Shown: in pieces, positions 34,056 to 42,326 of the stretch
Layout of the letters: every line of letters starts with the position of its first letter
Numbering within the stretch: the stretch's first letter is position 1
From: Rhodocyclaceae bacterium
GTDB lineage: Bacteria; Pseudomonadota; Gammaproteobacteria; Burkholderiales; Rhodocyclaceae
NCBI GenBank assembly: GCA_006218025.1
Contig: VBWA01000002.1
Coordinates: 62,001-126,000 of the forward strand
Direction of reading: 5' to 3'
Length of the DNA stretch: 64,000 nucleotides
Made by a program: the position numbers and the translations under genes
Notes under the pieces: generated by a model
What the model was told of the DNA's origin: nothing
Database searches by the model: none
The model's input: the letters and a program-made list of their open reading frames with translations, nothing else

Positions 34056-34553
34056 TCAAATCACCAGCGGCTGGTCCGGTAGTTCGTTAGGGTTGTTCTC
34101 GCCTGCGGGGAAGTGGCGCGCCAGCAATTCGCCGGCGCGCGTCACGGCCTGCAACGCGCCCTGCCGCCATTCGCCGCGGCGGAAGCTCGCCTCCATGGCG
34201 CGGCAGATCGCATCCCATTCGGCCTGCGGCACACGTGCGGCGATGCCGCGGTCGGCAAGAATTTCGACACGATGATCGACCAGTTGTACGTAGATCAGGA
34301 TGCCGCTGTTTTCGTCGGTATCCCAGACGCGCAGCTGCGAAAACAGCTCCACCGCCCTGTCCCTCGGCGACAGGTCGCGCCACAGCGCCGACAGAGGCAG
34401 CGCGCCTTCGACGACGAAGCGCAATTCGCCGCGATGCGATTGCTCGCAGGCGGTGACGGCCGCGCCGATGCTTGCCAGATCGGCGCGGGCAAATACGCGC
34501 TGGACGAACCAGTCCGGCAGCAGCAGATGTTTGAGTGCCCATGAAAGCTTCAT
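34056..34553 (-). CDS. TPM-domain protein, small cytoplasmic-type paralogue
   Basis: 165 residues starting MKLSWALKHLLLPDWFVQRV. It carries a TPM fold: SIGAAVTACEQSHRGELRFV, then RAVELFSQLRVWDTDENSGI and LIYVQLVDHRVEILADRGIA. The TPM family was first described in plant thylakoid protein TLP18.3, with phosphatase-like activity in some members; for bacterial members the role is mostly unknown. Its start lies 2 bp before the stop of the second TPM gene, so it is coupled to it and to lemA upstream in one minus-strand operon. Confidence 0.9.
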   Translation of the reverse strand: MKLSWALKHLLLPDWFVQRVFARADLASIGAAVTACEQSHRGELRFVVEGALPLSALWRDLSPRDRAVELFSQLRVWDTDENSGILIYVQLVDHRVEILADRGIAARVPQAEWDAICRAMEASFRRGEWRQGALQAVTRAGELLARHFPAGENNPNELPDQPLVI

Positions 34554-34554
34554 T

Positions 34555-35397
34555 TCACCATCTCCCCGAGGCACCGCCGCCGCCGAAACCCCCGCCGCCG
34601 CCCGAGAAGCCGCCGCCTCCCCCGGAAAATCCGCCGCCGCCCAAGCCGCCGCCGCGCGAACCCAAATTGAAGAACGAAAGAACGAAGATGACGAAGCCTG
34701 CCAGCGCCGCCGCCAGCCACGACCCGAAGATGACGAAGCCCAGCCAGCCGGCCACGGCGGCGGCGGCCAGCGATCCGAGAATGCCGAACATCGCGCGCAG
34801 CACGCCGCCGGCCACCACCGCGCCCATCAGCCAGGGAAACAGGTTGGAGCCCTCTGCGTGCTGGCTTCCGCTGCCGGACGGACGCGCGACCGGCACACCC
34901 GGCGCATCGCCGCCGATGGCCCGGTCCAGGCCTTCGATGGCCGCCTGCAGGCCGCCGAAGAAATTCCCCTGCTGAAATTGCGGTGTCATGCGCTCACGGA
35001 TGATGCGACTGGCAACGGCATCGGGAATCGCGCCTTCGAGGCCGTAGCCGACCTCGATGCGCATGCTGCGGTCGTTCTTCGCCACGATGATGATGACGCC
35101 GTTGTCGGCGCCCTTGTGGCCGATCTTCCAGGCTTCGGCCAGGCGAATGCCGAAAGCTTCGATGGCCTCGGGCTGGGTGGTCGGCAGCAGCAGCACGGCG
35201 ATCTGCGCGCCGCGCGTTCTTTCGACGGCGGCAAGCTGGGCTTCAAGTCGCCCGCGCTGGGTTTCGTCGAGCGTTGCCGTCAGGTCGGTGACCCGCGCGC
35301 TCAGGACCGGCAGCGGCAGCAACTCCGCCGCCCTGCTGCCGGCCGGCAGCAGGGCCAGCCAGAGCAGTGCCAGCAGCGCGGGCCAGACGCGGCGCAC
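34555..35397 (-). CDS. TPM-domain membrane protein with Gly-rich tail (YgcG type)
   Basis: 280 residues. Signal peptide (WPALLALLWLALLPAGSRA), then the periplasmic TPM domain: VTDLTATLDETQRGRLEAQL, AQIAVLLLPTTQPEAIEAFG, and IAEAWKIG-like LAEAWKIGHKGADNGVIIIV. Then come hydrophobic segments (LMGAVVAGGVLRAMFGILGS, FVIFGSWLAAALAGFVIFVL) and a tail of repeated GGGGGFSGGG units ending near ASGRW. This arrangement next to lemA is very common in bacteria. Function unknown, possibly in envelope quality control. The start directly follows the lemA stop. Confidence 0.92.
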   Translation of the reverse strand: MRRVWPALLALLWLALLPAGSRAAELLPLPVLSARVTDLTATLDETQRGRLEAQLAAVERTRGAQIAVLLLPTTQPEAIEAFGIRLAEAWKIGHKGADNGVIIIVAKNDRSMRIEVGYGLEGAIPDAVASRIIRERMTPQFQQGNFFGGLQAAIEGLDRAIGGDAPGVPVARPSGSGSQHAEGSNLFPWLMGAVVAGGVLRAMFGILGSLAAAAVAGWLGFVIFGSWLAAALAGFVIFVLSFFNLGSRGGGLGGGGFSGGGGGFSGGGGGFGGGGASGRW

Positions 35398-36051
35398 TTA
35401 TTGATAGCCGGCGGAAGTCGGCGAAGCGGGAGCGGCGGCTGGCGCCGGAGCAGGTGCAGCCGGCGCGTCGAACTTAATCGCCGGCGGCGTCGACATGGCC
35501 TTCTCGTCCTCGACCGTGAAATTGGCCTTGGTCTTCCAGCCCATGACGCTGGCCGTCAGACTGTTGGGGAAAGTGCGCACCGAAACGTTGTACTCCTGCA
35601 CCGACTTGATGTAGCGGTTGCGCGCCACCGTGATGCGGTTCTCGGTGCCCTCCACCTGAGCCTGCAGGTCGCGGAAATTCGCGTCGGCCTTGAGCTGGGG
35701 ATAGTTTTCCGCCACGACGAGCAGGCGCGCCAGCGCCCCGCCCAGTTCGCTCTGGGCCTTCTGGAACTTGGCGAAGGCAGCCGGGTCATTGATCAATTCC
35801 GGCGTCGCCTTCAGTCCGGCGACATTGGCGCGCGCCTCGGTCACCCGCGTCAGCACTTCCTTCTCATGGCTGGCATAGCCCTGCACCACGGACACCAGAT
35901 TGGGAATCAGGTCGGCGCGGCGCTTGTACTGGTTCAGTACTTCCGACCACGCGGCATTCACCGCCTCGTCGTTGATCTGGATCTGGTTGTAGCCGCAGCC
36001 GGACAGCAGGGAAGCCGCAAGGGCCAGCACGGCAAAGAGACGCATACGCAT
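35398..36051 (-). CDS. lemA: LemA-family lipoprotein
   Basis: 217 residues. The N-terminus is a lipoprotein signal (ALAASLLSGC with the lipobox Cys, then GYNQIQINDEAVNAAW). The helical LemA core is typical: WSEVLNQYKRRADLIPNLVS, VVQGYASHEKEVLTRVTEAR and LGGALARLLVVAENYPQLKA, then FRDLQAQVEGTENRITVARN. The C-terminus has an Ala/Pro-rich tail (PAAPAPAPAAAPASP). It is the first gene of the unit with the two TPM genes. A start at 36045 would lose two residues. A weak element-like sequence near 35413 in the tail is probably chance. Confidence 0.93.
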   Translation of the reverse strand: MRMRLFAVLALAASLLSGCGYNQIQINDEAVNAAWSEVLNQYKRRADLIPNLVSVVQGYASHEKEVLTRVTEARANVAGLKATPELINDPAAFAKFQKAQSELGGALARLLVVAENYPQLKADANFRDLQAQVEGTENRITVARNRYIKSVQEYNVSVRTFPNSLTASVMGWKTKANFTVEDEKAMSTPPAIKFDAPAAPAPAPAAAPASPTSAGYQ

Positions 36052-36225
36052 GGTGTTCTCCAATCGGGAGGGGAAACAGTTGCGAATATGGTGGCGATGG
36101 GGAGGGATTGCAAGGGGTACGTTTCCCTCCATAGTCGGCGCTGATGAAGCAACTGCGCTACAGGGCGGTCGAGCAACAAACGCTCTCCTCGCCGTAGCGG
36201 ATGGCCGGACGGCGCCGGCCTGTGC

Positions 36226-36248
36226 TATATTCTAGCCAGACTAGCCAG
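36226..36248 (+). promoter_or_regulatory. Promoter-like and repeated sites of the VapBC pair
   Basis: TATATT at 36226-36231 could be the -10 box. Immediately after it CTAGCCAG occurs twice (36232-36239 and 36241-36248), with one base between. The position is right for an operator bound by the antitoxin. AAGGAG at 36255-36260 is the ribosome site, six bases before the ATG at 36267. Confidence 0.5.
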
Positions 36249-36266
36249 TTTAAGAAGGAGTACGTC

Positions 36267-36521
36267 ATGCACAGCGAATGGCAACTGCAACAGGCCAAGA
36301 ACGGTTTCAGCCGGCTCATCAAGGAAGCCGTCGGCGGCTCGCCGCAGCGGGTGACCCTGCACGGCAAGCCGGCGGCAGTGGTGGTCTCGGCCGAAGAATA
36401 TGAACGCCTGACGAAACGCAACAAAGGCAAGCTTTCGACCGCGTTGCTGAAGCCGGAGATTGGCGGCGACGACATCGACTTCGCGCGCGACCGCGACACC
36501 GGGCGGGATGCCGCGCTGTGA
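36267..36521 (+). CDS. Phd/YefM-family antitoxin of a VapBC-type pair
   Basis: 84 residues with good ribosome site AAGGAG. The Phd/YefM fold is recognisable: WQLQQAKNGFSRLIKEAVGG, then PQRVTLHGKPAAVVVSAEEY and a hydrophilic C-terminal arm LLKPEIGGDDIDFARDRD for wrapping the toxin. The stop (TGA) overlaps the GTG start of the PIN toxin gene. Expected role: neutralise the PIN toxin and bind its own operator, seen as repeats upstream. Confidence 0.92.
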   Translation: MHSEWQLQQAKNGFSRLIKEAVGGSPQRVTLHGKPAAVVVSAEEYERLTKRNKGKLSTALLKPEIGGDDIDFARDRDTGRDAAL

Positions 36522-36940
36522 GCTGGTTGCTCGACACCTGTGTTCTCTCCGAATACGTCAGGAAGGCGCCTGCCGCCGGAGTGATCCAGTGGCTCGACGA
36601 ACAGGACGAAACCAGCCTCTTCCTCAGCGTCATCAGCCTCGGCGAAATCGAAAAAGGCATCCTCAAGCTGCGCGCCACCGACTCGCGCCGCAGCCAGAAA
36701 CTCACCGCCTGGCTGGGCAAGATCGAACAGCGCTTTGCCGGCCGCATCCTGCCGCTTGATGCAGCCACGCTGCACGCCTGGGCACAGCTGGCCGCCCGCG
36801 CCGAACTCGCCGGCCAGCGCCTGCCGGTGATGGACGGCCTGATCATGGCCACCGCCCAATGCCACGGCCTCACCGTGGTCACGCGCAACGCCGCAGATTT
36901 CCGTTTCTACCCGCAGGTCTTTGATCCTTGGCAGATTTGA
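36518..36940 (+). CDS. vapC: PIN-domain ribonuclease toxin (VapC type)
   Basis: 140 residues from GTG at 36518. The four acidic residues of the PIN active site are visible: Asp in SWLLDTCVLSEYVRK, Glu in ISLGEIEKGI, Asp in LPVMDGLIMATAQ and Asp in TRNAADFRFY. It should cleave tRNA or another RNA. The start overlaps the antitoxin stop, so the two are translated together. Dispersed element copy 12 begins 28 bp after its stop. Confidence 0.93.
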   Translation: MSWLLDTCVLSEYVRKAPAAGVIQWLDEQDETSLFLSVISLGEIEKGILKLRATDSRRSQKLTAWLGKIEQRFAGRILPLDAATLHAWAQLAARAELAGQRLPVMDGLIMATAQCHGLTVVTRNAADFRFYPQVFDPWQI

Positions 36941-36967
36941 GCCGGGTGAGAATTGCCGCCGAAATTC

Positions 36968-36991
36968 GCCGTGTCGCCAGCGCCGATTTTT
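36968..36991 (+). repeat. Dispersed 24-bp element, copy 12 (intergenic)
   Basis: GCCGTGT then CGCCAGCGCCGATTTTT, two mismatches. It separates the VapBC pair from the next antitoxin gene. Confidence 0.88.
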
Positions 36992-37035
36992 GATAGCATC
37001 GGTCCCATAGCTGCATCAAGACAAGGAGTTCTCCA

Positions 37036-37260
37036 ATGACCACCGTTGACATCGTTGCCATGCCGGTTGCCGAAAAGCTGAAGCTGATGGAAACGCTTTG
37101 GGACTCGCTGTGCCTGCAATCCGGTGAAAACATGGAATTGCCTTTGTGGCATGGCGAGGTGCTTGAGCAGCGCCTGCGCCGCCTCGCCAGCGGAGACGAA
37201 ACCGTGGCGCCCTGGAACGAAGCCAAGGAACGCATCCGCGCTCAAATCAAGTCGCACTGA
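37036..37260 (+). CDS. Addiction-module antitoxin (PF09720 type)
   Basis: 74 residues. The pattern MPVAEKLKLMETLWDSLC, then ENMELPLWHGEVLEQRLRRL and ETVAPWNEAKERIRAQI is that of the family known as putative addiction-module component, partner of RelE/ParE toxins. The last base of its TGA stop is the first base of the toxin ATG (37260). It is intact while the partner toxin gene carries a premature stop, so the pair is probably no longer toxic. Confidence 0.88.
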   Translation: MTTVDIVAMPVAEKLKLMETLWDSLCLQSGENMELPLWHGEVLEQRLRRLASGDETVAPWNEAKERIRAQIKSH

Positions 37261-37559
37261 TGGAAGTCAGGATCACCCGCTCGGCAGAGACTGACCTGCT
37301 CGAAGGCTACGCGTTTTAAGAGGAGCAGCAGGCGGGCATCGGCGAGTATTTCCTCGACAGCCTGTTCGCCGACATCGATGCGCTGGCGCTGTTTGCCGGT
37401 ATTCATCCCAAGCCGGACGGCAAGCTGCATCGCACACTCGCCAAACGCTTTCCGTTCGCGATTTACTACGACCTGAGAGACAACATCGCGACCGTCGTGG
37501 CCGTGCTCGACTGCCGCCAGAATCCGGCGTCGATTACGGAACGTTTGCAGCGTAGCTGA
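37260..37559 (+). pseudogene. ParE/RelE-type toxin with a premature stop
   Basis: The reading frame from ATG at 37260 to TGA at 37557-37559 codes for 99 residues, except for TAA at codon 20 (37317-37319). Before the stop is MEVRITRSAETDLLEGYAF; after it, EEQQAGIGEYFLDSLFADID, then LAKRFPFAIYYDLRDNIATV and DCRQNPASITERLQR. This is a full ParE/RelE toxin domain. Relatives have Tyr (TAC or TAT) at the stop position, so one base change explains it. No frameshift is seen, so the loss is recent, or else it is a sequencing error. Confidence 0.88.
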
Positions 37560-37561
37560 TC

Positions 37562-37585
37562 GCCGTCCCGCCAGCGCCGACTTTC
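37562..37585 (+). repeat. Dispersed 24-bp element, copy 13 (intergenic)
   Basis: GCCGTCC then CGCCAGCGCCGACTTTC, a perfect core. It begins two bases after the stop of the broken toxin gene. Confidence 0.94.
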
Positions 37586-37589
37586 GGGG

Positions 37590-38074
37590 AAACCCGATGT
37601 CGCGAAAACTATTCCGAACCCGACCCCAATAGCTGCCCACCAAGTTCCCGGTACGCACTGGTGATGCGCCATCCTGAATACAGCAATGACTCCCTCACGT
37701 CGCCGCTGGAAGTACTACCTACACCGGTTCACGAAGATGGCCAGATACCAATCATTCACGGCGTCGTATGGAAGCAAGACATCGTGGACAACTTTAATTG
37801 GAAGTTGGCACAACTATCTTCCCAATTTATCGTGGCAAACAGCCGAAACATATTGGAGCGATGCACGCGTTAAGAAGGACGGCTTTCGATTTGTTTTCTA
37901 CGTTACCCATCACGCGCACCGGTTTTCATCCCCTCTGACCCGCCGAGCGAGAAAGTAGGTCGCCCATCGGGGCGAGACCCGGCAAGAGTCGGCGCTGACC
38001 ACTCGGCGCGCAGGGCCTCTGCCGCGGCCCTTCGCCTACAATAGAGCCCTTCTGCTCCATCGAATACCCGCATC
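37590..38074. other. Gene-poor spacer before the large oxidoreductase
   Basis: About 485 bases. Two plus-strand frames (37661-37873, 70 codons; 37686-37958, 90 codons) overlap each other and have no recognisable domain, and the codon use is unlike the neighbouring genes, so I do not call them. Element copy 14 lies near the end. The promoter of the oxidoreductase gene must be in the last 100 bases. Confidence 0.6.
37984..38007 (-). repeat. Dispersed 24-bp element, copy 14 (intergenic)
   Basis: AAGAGTCGGCGCTGACC then ACTCGGC; several mismatches outside GTCGGCGCTG. It lies 67 bp before the oxidoreductase start. Confidence 0.75.
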
Positions 38075-41000
38075 ATGACCGCCCGCCTGCGCGAGATTCC
38101 CTACAACTACACTTCGTTCTCCGACCGCGAGATCGTCATTCGCCTGCTGGGTGCGAATGCATGGGCGACGCTGACGGAACTGCGCAGCGAGCGCGTCACC
38201 GGGCGGTCCGCGCGCATGCTCTACGAGGTGCTGGGCGACATCTGGGTGGTGCGGCGCAACCCCTATCTGGAAGACGATCTGCTGGGCAATCGCGAACGAC
38301 GCGAGGCGCTGGTGGAAGCCCTGCGCCACCGGCTGCGCGAGATCGACAAGCGCCGCGAGGGCAACGAGCGTGTCGCGCTGCTGCTGACCGCCGCACAAAC
38401 CGCCGTGCAGTCCTTCGAGCGCTGGTTCGAGGACACCTGCAGCCTGCGCAAGAAGGCGCTCAAGGTACTGGCGCGCCACACCCGCCGCGATAACGTCTGC
38501 TTCGACGGCCTGGCCCGCGTTTCGCATGTCACCGACGCCACCGACTGGCGCGTCGAATATCCGTTTGTGGTGCTGGCGCCCGACACCGAAGAGGAAATGG
38601 CGCCACTGGTGCGCGCCTGCATCGAACTCGGCCTGACCATCATCCCGCGCGGCGGCGGCACCGGCTACACCGGCGGTGCGGTGCCGCTCGATGCACTGTC
38701 GGTGGTGATCAACACCGAGAAACTGATCGACCTCGGCACCGTCGAGATGCAGCGCCTGCCCGGCACCGACAAGGACTACGCGACGGTGCGCACCGGCGCC
38801 GGACTGGTCACGCGGCGCGTCATGGAAGCCGCGGAAAAGGCCGACCTGGTCTTCGCCTGCGACCCGACTTCGGCCGATGCTTCCTGCATCGGCGGCAACA
38901 TCGCGATGAATGCCGGCGGCAAGAAGGCCGTGCTGTGGGGCACGGCGCTGGACAACCTGGCCTCGTGGCGCATGGTGACGCCCGACGGCAACTGGCTGGA
39001 CGTCGAACGCCTGAACCACAATTTCGGCAAGATCCACGAGCAGGAACTGGTCAGCTTCCGCCTCGTGCGCTGGGACGCGACGGGCAAGAAAAAACTGGGC
39101 GAGGAGCAGCTCGACGTGCCCGGCCGGCTGTTCCGCAAGGAAGGCCTCGGCAAGGACGTCACCGACAAGTTCCTCGCCGGCATTCCCGGCGTGCAGAAGG
39201 AAGGCACCGACGGCCTGATCACCTCGGCGGTCTGGGTGCTGCACAAGATGCCGCCGGTGACGCGCACGGTCTGCCTCGAGTTCTTCGGCCGCGTCACCGA
39301 TGCCGTGCCGTCGATCGTCGAGATCACCGATTACTTCAAGCCGGGCGGCGCAGGCCTCGCCGCCGGCGTGCTGCTCGCCGGACTGGAGCACCTCGACGAG
39401 CGCTATGTGCGTGCTGTCGGCTACGCGACCAAGGCAAAACGCCACGGCCGGCCAAAGATGGTGCTGATCGGCGACATAGTCGGCGCTGACGACACGGCGG
39501 TGATGGCCGCCGCCTCGGAAGTGGTCAAGCTGGCGAATGCGCGCGGCGCCGAGGGCTTCATCGCGGTTTCGCCCGAGACGCGCAAGAAGTTCTGGCTCGA
39601 CCGCGCCCGCACCGCCGCGATCTCGAAGCACACCAACGCCTTCAAGGTCAATGAGGACGTGGTGATTCCGCTGCCGCGCATGGGCGACTATTGCGATGGC
39701 ATCGAGCGCATCAACATCGAGCTGTCGCTCGCCAACAAGATCGCGCTGGCCGACGCGCTCGCCGAATTCCTCAAGGGCGAATTGCCGCTGCACGCGGGCG
39801 ACGCCAACCTCGACCCCGACCTGCTGCTGGGCGACAAGCGCGAACAGGCGCTGGAACTGGTCGCTGGCGTGCGCGCGAACTGGCAGACGCTGCTCGACAA
39901 TCTCGACCGGCACTTCCCCGAGCTGCAGGATTACCGCCTGCGGGTGTCGTGGAAAGCCGAACTCAAGGCGCCACTGGAGGGCATCTTCGAGGGCAATGCC
40001 TTCCGCCCGGTGCTGGCCCGCATCGAGAGCATCCACCTGGATATCCTGCGCGGCCGCGTGTTCGTCGCCCTGCACATGCATGCCGGCGACGGCAATGTGC
40101 ATACCAACATTCCGGTGAATTCCGACCACTACGCGATGCTGCAGACGGCCTACAAGGCCGTCGAGCGCATCATGGCGCTGGCGAAAAGCCTGGGCGGGGT
40201 GATTTCCGGCGAACATGGCATCGGCATCACCAAGCTGGAATTCCTCAGCGACGACGAGATCCGCCCCTTCCGCGACTACAAGCAAAAGATCGATCCCGAG
40301 GGCCGCTTCAATCGCGGCAAGCTTATGGCGGGTGGCGACCTGGCCAACGCCTACACGCCCTCCTTCGCGCTGCTCGGCGTCGAGTCGCTGATCATGGAGC
40401 AGTCGGACATCGGCAAGATTTCCGAGTCGATCAAGAACTGCCTGCGCTGCGGCAAGTGCAAGCCGGTCTGCTCGACCCACGTGCCGCGCGCCAACCTGCT
40501 CTACAGCCCGCGCAACAAGATCCTCGGCACCTCGCTGCTGATCGAGGCCTTCCTCTACGAAGAACAGACCCGGCGCGGCATCAGCCTGCAGCATTTCGAC
40601 GAGTTCTCGGACGTCGCCGACCACTGCACCGTGTGCCACAAGTGCGTGACGCCCTGCCCGGTGGACATCGACTTCGGCGACGTGTCGGTGGCGATGCGCA
40701 ACTTCCTGCGCCGCCAAAAAAAGAAGAAGTTCAATCCCGGCACGGCCGCGACCATGGCCTTCCTCAGCGCCACCGATCCGTCGACCATCAAGCTGGTGCG
40801 CGCCGGCATGATCCAGCTCGGCTACAAGGCGCAGCGCCTGGGCCACACGCTGGCGAAGTCCTTCGGCCTGATCCAGGACAGCGTGAAACACCCGCCGGCC
40901 ACGCTGGGGCGGCCCGACATCAAGGCGCAGGTGATCCACTTCCTCAACAAGCCGATGCCGAAGAACGTGCCGAACCGCACTTCGCGCGGTCTGCTCGACG

Positions 41001-41845
41001 TCGAGGACGACAGCCTGATCCCCGTAATCCGCGATCCCAAACGCGCAAGCGATGACTCGGAAGCGGTGTTCTACTTCCCCGGCTGCGGTTCGGAGCGTCT
41101 GTTCTCCCAGGTCGGCCTCGCCACCCAAGCCATGCTGTGGCATGCCGGCGCCACCACGGTGCTGCCGCCGGGCTACCTGTGCTGCGGCTATCCGCAGACC
41201 GCCAGCGGCGACGAAGACAAGGGCCAGGCGATCACCACGGCCAACCGTGTGCTGTTCCACCGCGTCGCCAACACGCTGAACTATCTCGACATCAAGACCG
41301 TGGTGGTCTCCTGCGGCACCTGCATGGACCAGTTGCTGAAGTACGAATTCGGCAAGATTTTCCCCGACTGCCGGCTGGTGGACATCCACGAATGGCTGTT
41401 CGAAAAGGGCATCAAGCTCGATGGCGTCAAAGGCACGCAGTACATGTACCACGAGCCCTGCCACACGCCGATGAAGCATCACTCGGGAATCAAGGTGGCC
41501 AATGTCCTGATGGGCCAGCGCGTCGACCTCAGCGATCGCTGCTGCGGCGAATCCGGCTCGCTGGCCGTGTCGCGGCCGGACATTTCGACCCAGATCCGCT
41601 TCCGCAAGCAGCAGGAAATCGAGACGGGCGCTACCGCACTGAGAGTCGGCGCCGGCGACACGGCGGTGAAAATCCTCACTTCCTGCCCGTCCTGCCTGCA
41701 AGGCCTGTCGCGCTACGAGAACGATGCCTCCATCACGGCCGACTACATCGTGGTCGAAATGGCCAAGGCGATTCTGGGCCCGGACTGGATGCAGAACTAC
41801 ATACGCGCCGCGAACAACGGCGGCATCGAACGGGTATTGCTCTAG
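38075..41845 (+). CDS. FAD-linked oxidoreductase fused to Fe-S/CCG domains (DUF3683 type), with two element copies
   Basis: 1256 residues, cytoplasmic or membrane-associated. Order: DUF3683 region (start to about 170), FAD-binding domain with [18 protein letters not shown] near 189, FAD-oxidase C domain, including [18 protein letters not shown] and [16 protein letters not shown], then two 4Fe-4S motifs ([16 protein letters not shown] near 789, [17 protein letters not shown] near 851) and two CCG domains ([14 protein letters not shown]... and [17 protein letters not shown]). This resembles D-2-hydroxyacid (lactate/glycolate) dehydrogenases with a heterodisulfide-reductase-like tail; the substrate is not known. 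Two copies of the repeat code for [10 protein letters not shown] (near 468) and [10 protein letters not shown] (near 1190), both in frame with intact motifs around them. Confidence 0.93.
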   Translation: MTARLREIPYNYTSFSDREIVIRLLGANAWATLTELRSERVTGRSARMLYEVLGDIWVVRRNPYLEDDLLGNRERREALVEALRHRLREIDKRREGNERVALLLTAAQTAVQSFERWFEDTCSLRKKALKVLARHTRRDNVCFDGLARVSHVTDATDWRVEYPFVVLAPDTEEEMAPLVRACIELGLTIIPRGGGTGYTGGAVPLDALSVVINTEKLIDLGTVEMQRLPGTDKDYATVRTGAGLVTRRVMEAAEKADLVFACDPTSADASCIGGNIAMNAGGKKAVLWGTALDNLASWRMVTPDGNWLDVERLNHNFGKIHEQELVSFRLVRWDATGKKKLGEEQLDVPGRLFRKEGLGKDVTDKFLAGIPGVQKEGTDGLITSAVWVLHKMPPVTRTVCLEFFGRVTDAVPSIVEITDYFKPGGAGLAAGVLLAGLEHLDERYVRAVGYATKAKRHGRPKMVLIGDIVGADDTAVMAAASEVVKLANARGAEGFIAVSPETRKKFWLDRARTAAISKHTNAFKVNEDVVIPLPRMGDYCDGIERINIELSLANKIALADALAEFLKGELPLHAGDANLDPDLLLGDKREQALELVAGVRANWQTLLDNLDRHFPELQDYRLRVSWKAELKAPLEGIFEGNAFRPVLARIESIHLDILRGRVFVALHMHAGDGNVHTNIPVNSDHYAMLQTAYKAVERIMALAKSLGGVISGEHGIGITKLEFLSDDEIRPFRDYKQKIDPEGRFNRGKLMAGGDLANAYTPSFALLGVESLIMEQSDIGKISESIKNCLRCGKCKPVCSTHVPRANLLYSPRNKILGTSLLIEAFLYEEQTRRGISLQHFDEFSDVADHCTVCHKCVTPCPVDIDFGDVSVAMRNFLRRQKKKKFNPGTAATMAFLSATDPSTIKLVRAGMIQLGYKAQRLGHTLAKSFGLIQDSVKHPPATLGRPDIKAQVIHFLNKPMPKNVPNRTSRGLLDVEDDSLIPVIRDPKRASDDSEAVFYFPGCGSERLFSQVGLATQAMLWHAGATTVLPPGYLCCGYPQTASGDEDKGQAITTANRVLFHRVANTLNYLDIKTVVVSCGTCMDQLLKYEFGKIFPDCRLVDIHEWLFEKGIKLDGVKGTQYMYHEPCHTPMKHHSGIKVANVLMGQRVDLSDRCCGESGSLAVSRPDISTQIRFRKQQEIETGATALRVGAGDTAVKILTSCPSCLQGLSRYENDASITADYIVVEMAKAILGPDWMQNYIRAANNGGIERVLL
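39475..39498 (-). repeat. Dispersed 24-bp element, copy 15 (inside FAD/Fe-S gene)
   Basis: CATAGTCGGCGCTGACG then ACACGGC. It encodes IVGADDTA in frame. Relatives have a similarly short, acidic loop here, so insertion may have replaced residues. Confidence 0.8.
41641..41664 (-). repeat. Dispersed 24-bp element, copy 16 (inside FAD/Fe-S gene)
   Basis: GAGAGTCGGCGCCGGCG then ACACGGC. It encodes RVGAGDTA in frame, directly before the [13 protein letters not shown] motif. Confidence 0.9.
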
Positions 41846-41882
41846 CTAGCACGGAGCACCGGATTGGCGCTATGCTTGGCCG

Positions 41883-42326
41883 GTGGCGACAAATACGGAT
41901 TGCGAACTCTGTGCCGATCCCGGCGGTGATCTGCTGTGGAACGGTAGTGCTTGCCGAGTGGTACGGGTAGCGGGTGCCCACGGAGAGGCTTTCCCCGGCT
42001 TCTGTCGCGTGGTCTGGCATCGTCATATCGCTGAAATGAGCATGCTCGCCAGGAGCGAGGCGCGGCATGTCATGGATGTGGTGCTCGCCACCGAGCGCGC
42101 CATCCGGCGGGTGGTCCAGCCAGACAAGATCAATCTCGCAAGTTTTGGAAATCTGGTGCCACATTTGCACTGGCATGTGATCCCCCGTTGGCGCGATGAT
42201 AGTCATTTCCCCGAGTCCATCTGGGGCAAAGCGCAACGCGCAGGGGCTGTCCGTGCTGCTCCCAGCAATGCCGCTTTGCTGCACGCCCTTGAAGCCGAAC
42301 TCTCGACCATGAATGAGATGCCATGA
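41883..42326 (+). CDS. HIT-family protein
   Basis: 147 residues from a GTG start; a good RBS is not obvious. The histidine triad is in LVPHLHWHVIPRW (H-x-H-x-H), with the helix RHVMDVVLATERAIRRVVQP and DKINLASFGN before it. A CELCADPGGDLLWNG N-terminal block is typical of one betaproteobacterial HIT subfamily. HIT proteins hydrolyse nucleotide phosphoramidates or dinucleotides. The stop overlaps the next gene by four bases, so both are translated together. Confidence 0.9.
   Translation: MATNTDCELCADPGGDLLWNGSACRVVRVAGAHGEAFPGFCRVVWHRHIAEMSMLARSEARHVMDVVLATERAIRRVVQPDKINLASFGNLVPHLHWHVIPRWRDDSHFPESIWGKAQRAGAVRAAPSNAALLHALEAELSTMNEMP

Noticed and set aside
35413-35440. GGAAGTCGGCGAAGCGGG near the end of lemA
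   Set aside because: Part of an Ala/Pro/Ser-rich tail; agreement with the element is low.
38036-41701. A 1221-codon minus-strand frame opposite the FAD/Fe-S gene
   Set aside because: Same kind of antisense artefact; the plus strand has all the expected flavin and cluster motifs.
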